A stretch of DNA of 64,000 bases, from the NCBI GenBank assembly GCA_021234155.1, contig JAJEKV010000010.1, positions 12,544,359-12,608,358 on the forward strand. The letters run 5' to 3'. The position numbers and the translations under genes were made by a program. Source of the DNA: Isoetes taiwanensis (taxonomy: Eukaryota; Streptophyta; Lycopodiopsida; Isoetales; Isoetaceae). This document shows positions 58,531 to 64,000 of this stretch, piece after piece. Each line of letters starts with the position of its first letter. The first letter of the stretch is position 1. The notes beneath the pieces were generated by a model. The model worked only from the letters and a program-made list of their open reading frames with translations. It was not told the origin of the DNA and did not search any database.

Positions 58531-59975
58531 CAGTAAACTAATGTGATTATTTTCTATCTTGAATCTATATTTTTTTTATAACAACCCATTCAATTGTTTT
58601 AGAGATATATGGTCTATGGTTTCAGGAAATGTCATTTTTACATCCATGTCAAATCCCCCTAGAACCCCATGTTATTGTGTTACGTATTTGGTCTCCATGG
58701 ACGATAAAAATCAAATCAAATCAATTCTTATTAATTTTATTCTATTCTCGACTGATTACTTTATAGATGCTTCCATATGGGCATTGTAGCACATGAAACA
58801 TTTAATACTTAGCGTCACTTTCATAATCAGCAAAATAAACGATATATCTTCATATATAAGATTGTCTTCCAATATATAAGATTACTAGAAAAACAATTTT
58901 ATTTGAAATTATATATATATTTCAAAGTGTTTTCCTGCGATAAGCCTGGACTATAAGTTTCACACTTCAAATTGCTAGAGGCCCATGATCACCGAATTTG
59001 GTTATGTAGATCTATTTAAGAGTTTCAAAGCAAGATGTATCATTCTGTCAATTGGTCTTTTAATCCCACTTGAGCTTGAGTTTTGATGCTTTTTTGGAGG
59101 ACGTAGAAATGACCATAGCAGACTACCTTAGAGCCATAAGACTATTGCTATTGTTTATCTCTATTCCTTCTTATTGAAAGAACAAAGTAGCTGCAAATAG
59201 ACATCTTAATTGAATTTGCACTTCTTTTGCGAATCAGAACATTGACCAAAACATTTGCAATACTTTCTTGTATATTGGGCTTTGATTATTGTTAGTGGCA
59301 CAATTGCTAGCTTCTTTAGATACACTCTAGTGCTTTAATTTCGTTTACAAGAGAGTGTGAATAATACGCTCATATGCTAAATAGCCATTGCCACATCCCA
59401 TCAACCTTTTATGTATCTGAACCTCAAAGTGTCACCTTGTTAATTAGATCTAGAAATGACTAGAATCCATCAAAGTAATAGGGTAATATGTTTACGATGA
59501 TGGAATCTTAATGTCCACGAAAATGCCCAAGCTGTGGATAACATATGCTTAAACATTAAAGCATTTTTTTTTTACCAAGTTGTATTGGTAAAAGGAGTTT
59601 CTTAGCTAAAAAAAAAACGATTTTGTTGGAAGGTGTTAAGAGTTACAGTTTTTTTCTTGAAGGATGCGAGCCTTTATACTTAGAGAAAGTTACTAACGAA
59701 TAACAATGCAGACTAAAAACCCAGTGGAAAGGATGTCCACTAAAGCAAATCCACCCCACCTAACAACACCTAAACAATGTGAAGAAAAATCAAAAGTTTA
59801 TGAGTAAGAAGATAGTGCTCCCACATACGGCTCATTACTTCATCATCAATTGATGAGCCCTGATTGCTTTAGCAATTCCTTGTCGGGCCCCGATAAGAAA
59901 CTGTGCATCAGAACAATACATGGCATTTGAATATGAGGAGATTTCTTCTTTGCCAAATGGGCCGAATGATCCCCC

Positions 59976-61270
59976 CCTTTTTTTAAGGACAAAAAAGCAA
60001 GTTTATTAATCACAGGTAGACATTACAAGATGTACAAATCTCATCTAACTGTACAATGCGCCCGAAGCACGAATCTGAAGCATTATGTACTCACTCCAGC
60101 ATAGGAGACTAATAATAAGAATTTATTTGAAGATACCGAATCTAAATACGGTCTCTCACTTCTTTCTTGCAGGAGAAAGAGCTATAATCCATTAATATCT
60201 TAGCCCGGGCTACAGTAATGACTCTACAAACAGGTGAATAAATGCCTTGGAAAATGTACATCCTACGATCCCCCAAATTGACCACAGTAACCAACCAGAC
60301 CCGAGATGAAATGACTTCCGTTTATCTGGGGCCCATGCACGTGGGTAGGACACTAGGAGAACATATTGGAAATCTCGTGTACTATTAAATAATGCTTGAA
60401 TCTAGGACCATATTGGTCGAACTTCTGGATAAGAAAAGAGGCAATGCTCAAGCATTTCGACATCTGAAAGGCAAAGCGGGCATATTGTAGATTTGTGAGG
60501 ATCATAGTGATGCCGCAAGGTGTTTATACGCAAGCACCTACGTAAGACTTGCCACCAAAGTATTGAAAATTTAGGATGGAGCAACTTATCCCAAAGCCAG
60601 CGCCATGTGCGAGCCCGCATGGGTTCTAGAATCTGTAATCGCCATGGATCCGTTTGGCAATGGGAGGTGACATGGAGCTAAGAGTAGACGGTATATAGAG
60701 CAGACAAAGTACTTGCCTTTGTGAACATCCTTGTGACAACCCCATGGCATCCTTTCCGGGACGTCGACTCTACTATGAGAGGCAAGTTCTTTGCCACCTT
60801 CTCCCATACATTTACATCCCAACGTGAGAGTAAAAATTTTGTTTGAAACACCGGCCATGACAAGGGGCGACCACCTTCATACCATGCTTCAATAGAGACG
60901 ACACCTGCTAGAGCCCACCTCTCTGCGGAAGGGGATGAAAAGATGCAACAAGTGGAGGTGCTAAGGGTTCTGATGGCAATGGTGCCCACCACCACGGAAT
61001 ATCTAGGAGAGCATAGGTAGATGGACATGGCCAAAATAGATGTCTGGTTGCATCCCATGCTGCCAATAATGCTCGAAGGAAAGGAGATGCATTTGAAAAA
61101 GGCTCAAGAGGGTGAAATAGAGCTAGGGCGAGCTAGGGAAGAACTGGTTTGACTGCTTTCTTGCCTAAAGGAGTACAATGATCGAGAGGTTGTTTGAGAA
61201 GGCGAATCCTCAGCTTCTGAGCAAAGTGGGATATAGCTGCCCTAGTCTCCTGCTCGAAATATTTAAGTCA
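59976..61270 (-). mobile_element. LINE 3' remnant with zf-RVT domain
   Basis: Minus-strand frames contain WEKVAKNLPLIVESTSRKG (about 60810-60750) and, after a shift, WRWLWDKLLHPKFSILWWQV and ICPLCLSDVEMLEHCLFS (60610-60440). This is the reverse-transcriptase zinc-binding domain found at the C terminus of plant LINE ORF2 (W..W, CPLC, E-x-x-EH-C). The next conserved Cys is replaced. The element ends in an A-run on the minus strand (plus-strand T-run near 59979-59986), the expected LINE tail. It is 5'-truncated, as usual for LINEs, and frame-broken. Confidence 0.75.
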
Positions 61271-61611
61271 TGGAGTCAATGCTAGTGGATAAGGCATCCA
61301 GACGTGCCAAAGGTCAACCAAGGTTGCTTTATCTCCATAGCAAGGTACATCATGCATTGGGCTATAATAGCTAAAGGAAGTGAACACTCATGGTCGAATG
61401 CATACATGAATAAGGTGATTGACTACTGGTTGGCTTTATTGGGGGTTCTTGAGAATGTGGATGCTAGTTCTGCCGCTATGCATGGTTTTTTGCCTCGCAC
61501 GAGGTAGGATGCTCTAGTTGAACGGGAAATTGTCATCTAGCATGAAAACAATGATCCACTGCCATAGGGGTCGGCTAGTGAAATACCAAAATAACATGTT
61601 TAAGTATTGGG
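61271..61611. other. Intergenic, nothing recognised
   Basis: The plus ORF 61304-61507 (67 codons) is anonymous; part may be older LINE sequence. Confidence 0.35.
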
Positions 61612-62136
61612 CAAATTCTAAAAATGGCCTTATATCTTTTTATAATTATCAAAATGCCACGATATTTTATGTATTTATCAAAATGCCCCCTTAAATCAGT
61701 CTATGCCATGTATCCAAATTCGGATCACTTCCGGATTTCACACTGCTCCAGATTTCTTCAACAATGATGGTATCTGAAAGACCACCCTCAAAAACTTGAA
61801 TCTGCCAGAATAACAGGATGGATAGGGCCTTCATATAAATTTTTTTGTAATACAAGCATTTGATGTGGCTATAGCGGGCCATTACCTTAGAATACAACTC
61901 CGTTACCTGTGGATTTCGGCAAACCTAATCCAGATTCGGCAGACCTTTCTTCATGTCTCTTCTCCGGTAACCTCTTTGCTGGATTAACGTTTTCTCTACT
62001 CTGGACCCTTCTATCCCCTAAATACCGAGGGCCAAAGACAGGGTAGGGTATAAAAATTAGGGGCATTTTAATAAATATATAAGATACAGAGGCATTTTGA
62101 CAATTATGAAAAAATGCAAGGGCATATTTAAATTTT
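61612..62136. mobile_element. 525-bp element with 85-bp terminal inverted repeats
   Basis: The left arm 61612-61697 contains ATAATTATCAAAATGCC, then GTATTTATCAAAATGCCCCC. The reverse complement of 62050-62136 contains ATAATTGTCAAAATGCC, then ATATTTATTAAAATGCCCCT in the same order and spacing. About three quarters of positions match. No ORF is meaningful inside. The size and structure fit a MITE. A target duplication could not be identified because both flanks are A/T-rich. Confidence 0.65.
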
Positions 62137-62631
62137 TTTTTGATCCATATCAAGTACTAAGAAGGGTATATTTTTGTTTGTGGGGCCACTTGACAGCTGT
62201 CCTACCTGATTAGCTTATGCAGAGGAAGATCCCATTGAAGACCCTCGTTATGAGGAGGTATACGGCTCTTGGTGGGAACCTGTCAATAAGAAGGCTATAG
62301 CTTACCCCAATAATTATCTTATGTTGGTAGAAGAAATAGAGATCTAACCCTAATGGCAGTTCTCAATATCATCCTCTAAAGACCATAAATGCTGCATGGA
62401 CTATTGAAGGGGACTGTTAAGATAGCATGGCTTATGTTGCTGCATGCCTTGTGTAGCAATAATACAGGTAGCATAAGTGCAAGGAATAGTGAAGTTTTCA
62501 ACATAAACAATTCTTGCTTCCAAAAGATTAATTCAAGAACAGAAGGTCCTATTGAAAATCCCAACCAAGATTGATGAAATATTTCATTAGAAGCACATTA
62601 CTGTTAATAGTATTATCATGTTATAGTGCAT
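62137..62631. other. Intergenic, nothing recognised
   Basis: No domain in any frame. It lies between the inverted-repeat element and the putative LTR of the copia element at the window end. Confidence 0.3.
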
Positions 62632-63244
62632 GTTGAAGACAGGTGCAGATAAACACAGGGTTGACTGCTTCATATGACAACAGGGAGGTTGATTGATTCA
62701 TTTGAAGTTTAAATTTCTTATAGGTTTGAAGATCTAACTTCTTGTAGGTGCAAGTATCAAGTGTATTGAGTCGGAAAAACTCAATATACATAAGGCAAAA
62801 TAACTCAATGGTTCGTGGCTGCAATATTGTAAAAACGCATGTGGGATATTGTTTGAAAGATCCCAGAAAAATGTTAATGCCTGTGGGATATTGCAAGCTG
62901 CGGGCAGAAAATAGAATGCCGTGTTCTTCGCCTTGCCGAGCTGCTACACGCATCTAAACCGACGGAGCTGTGAATAAATCGGGTGAAACAGATGTTGCAG
63001 TGGTTGGATTGACGAATCCGGAGCGGATTGAAATTAAATCGAATATCAAGTGCTTGGGCTCTCGGAGTTTACCCAATAGTGTTTAAATATATTCATTGTT
63101 CAATGGTTAATGGTTTAACTATTTTAAAAACGCTATTGAGTTTGTGATGTGCTAGTGAATTGCTCCTGTTGTCTCAATATAAGAAACGAGTTGATTCTAA
63201 CTTTGCTTGCATTTGTGTAGTCTACCTATATAGATTTTCTTCAT
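62632..63244 (+). repeat. Putative 5' LTR of second copia element
   Basis: The 3' end is set by the primer-binding site that follows: the LTR should end ..TTTTCTTCA at about 63243. The 5' boundary at TGTTGAAGAC (62632) is a guess from the usual TG start; TGTTAAGATA at about 62417 is the other candidate. The second LTR lies outside the window, so it cannot be verified. Confidence 0.4.
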
Positions 63245-63256
63245 TGGTATCAGAGC
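63245..63256 (+). promoter_or_regulatory. Primer-binding site (initiator tRNA-Met)
   Basis: TGGTATCAGAGC, the exact complement of the 3' end of plant initiator methionine tRNA, the standard minus-strand primer site of copia elements, two bases after the LTR end. Confidence 0.85.
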
Positions 63257-64000
63257 CAAGTTGAAGAAGCATGGCTACTCGTTTTGAAGCTAATTTGCTA
63301 AATTCTATAGAGGTTTTCAAAGGAGATGGAGGCTTTCAAATTTGGAAGCAGAGCATTAGAGAAGTGTTGGAGTTTGAAAAATTATGGTACTTGGTTGATC
63401 CAACTGCTGCCAATAATTCACCTGTGATTGTAAGAGCAGGGACTTCTAGTCAAGGGGGAACAAGCTCCAGCTCAAGTGGTGAAGGGTCTACCTTAAGGGC
63501 AACTGCTGAAAGTGGACCAGTGAATTCATCCAGTACTGCAACAGTTGGAGAAGATGAAAAAATAAAAAGTATGGAGGCCCAGGCAATCATCAGTTGCAAA
63601 GTGGGATCTGCAATTAAGTTGAAGTTGAGGGGTATGACTCCAAGAGAAATGTGGATGTATCTAATTAAAGAGTATGAAGCCAAGACTTCATCTCAAATTG
63701 ATGTTTTGGAGAAGCAGTTGAGAAGGTTAAAGCTGCATGAAAAGGATAACATAACAGAGTTTTTTGAAAAGTTTGACTCTATTATAGCTGACCTTGAAGG
63801 TGCTGGAGTTATCCTCAATGAAGAGTATTAGTTGTTGGCTATATCTCGTGCAGTATCTCATAATTTCCATCTTGCAACCCTGATAAGGAATATTGCAAAG
63901 TCCAAGGAGCATGCCATTAAAATAGTACGAACTGAGTTTGAGCAGAGTAAAGTGCATGATGATGATGAGGATAATTCTGAAGCATTGTACACTGGAAGAT
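63257..64000 (+). mobile_element. Ty1/copia element, 5' internal part with Gag (runs off window)
   Basis: Gag starts at ATG 63271 (MATRFEANLLNSIEVFKGDG, then IWKQSIREVLEFEKLWYLVD) and contains EMWMYLIKEYEAKTSSQIDV and KDNITEFFEKFDSIIADLEG, a UBN2-type Gag. A TAG at 63829-63831 interrupts it after NEEY; the same frame then continues LLAISRAVSHNFHLATLIRN to the window end. The nonsense codon suggests a dead copy. It differs from the copia element at 48.9 kb in LTR, primer site and Gag, so it is another family. Confidence 0.85.

Larger units (their letters stand above)
57235..59975. other. Intergenic, AT-rich, no gene
   Basis: Upstream flank of the VQ gene and then anonymous DNA. It holds an LTR-like fragment and a tRNA-like head, listed separately. 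No ORF longer than 77 codons is present, and none has a known domain. Confidence 0.45.

Noticed and set aside
1-64000. CRISPR arrays, phage genes or bacterial operons
   Set aside because: No regularly spaced identical repeats with unique spacers; genes are spliced and plant-like. The tandem repeats found have no spacer structure.

Overview
The window looks like nuclear DNA of a land plant, most likely a seed plant with a large, repeat-rich genome. The evidence is spliced genes with plant-only relatives (a plastid Rossmann-like protein, a TEX2-type lipid-transfer protein, a VQ-motif protein), long AT-rich introns (one of about 4.3 kb), a decayed plastid 16S rRNA fragment, and many old copia, gypsy and LINE retroelements. 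I cannot fix the species. No bacterial features, CRISPR array, intact tRNA or intact rRNA gene were seen.

Layout. 0-9 kb: a GPATCH11-like remnant (minus), a complete five-exon plastid-protein gene (plus, 2435-3921), and a broken acetolactate synthase copy (minus, 5835-7130). Two copies of an unnamed dispersed repeat lie at 2155-2312 and 7525-7682. 9-12.9 kb: repeats only. 12.9-22.4 kb: an apparently intact TEX2-like gene (minus) with PH and SMP lipid-transfer regions and one GC-AG intron. 22.4-30.4 kb: gene-poor DNA with several short tandem duplications, a PPR fragment and a GC-rich minisatellite of roughly 100-bp period. 31.2-33.7 kb: a truncated gypsy element beside a ubiquitin-protease (UBP12/13) fragment. 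34.2-37.4 kb: a 3.1-kb element with long terminal inverted repeats. 39.6-40.3 kb: a cluster of fold-back elements, with relatives at 9.65 kb and 46.9 kb. 41.3 kb: plastid 16S fragment. 42.1-43.4 kb: LINE reverse-transcriptase remnant. 44.1-45.7 kb: a small secreted-peptide locus with one signal-peptide exon followed by two tandem peptide-encoding exons. 48.9-53.4 kb: a structurally complete but coding-dead copia element with 230/227-bp LTRs and a GAATA target duplication. 56.9-57.2 kb: a VQ-motif protein. 60.0-61.3 kb: second LINE remnant. 61.6-62.1 kb: a short inverted-repeat element. 63.2 kb to the end: the 5' part of another copia element, running off the window.

Likely functional genes are therefore few: the plastid protein, the TEX2-like protein, the secreted-peptide locus and the VQ protein. 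They do not form a pathway; they are unlinked genes in a transposon-rich background. The most interesting items are the peptide locus with its duplicated terminal exon and the fold-back family, which could make hairpin RNA. All exon calls come from reading splice signals and recalled family similarity, not from alignment or transcripts.
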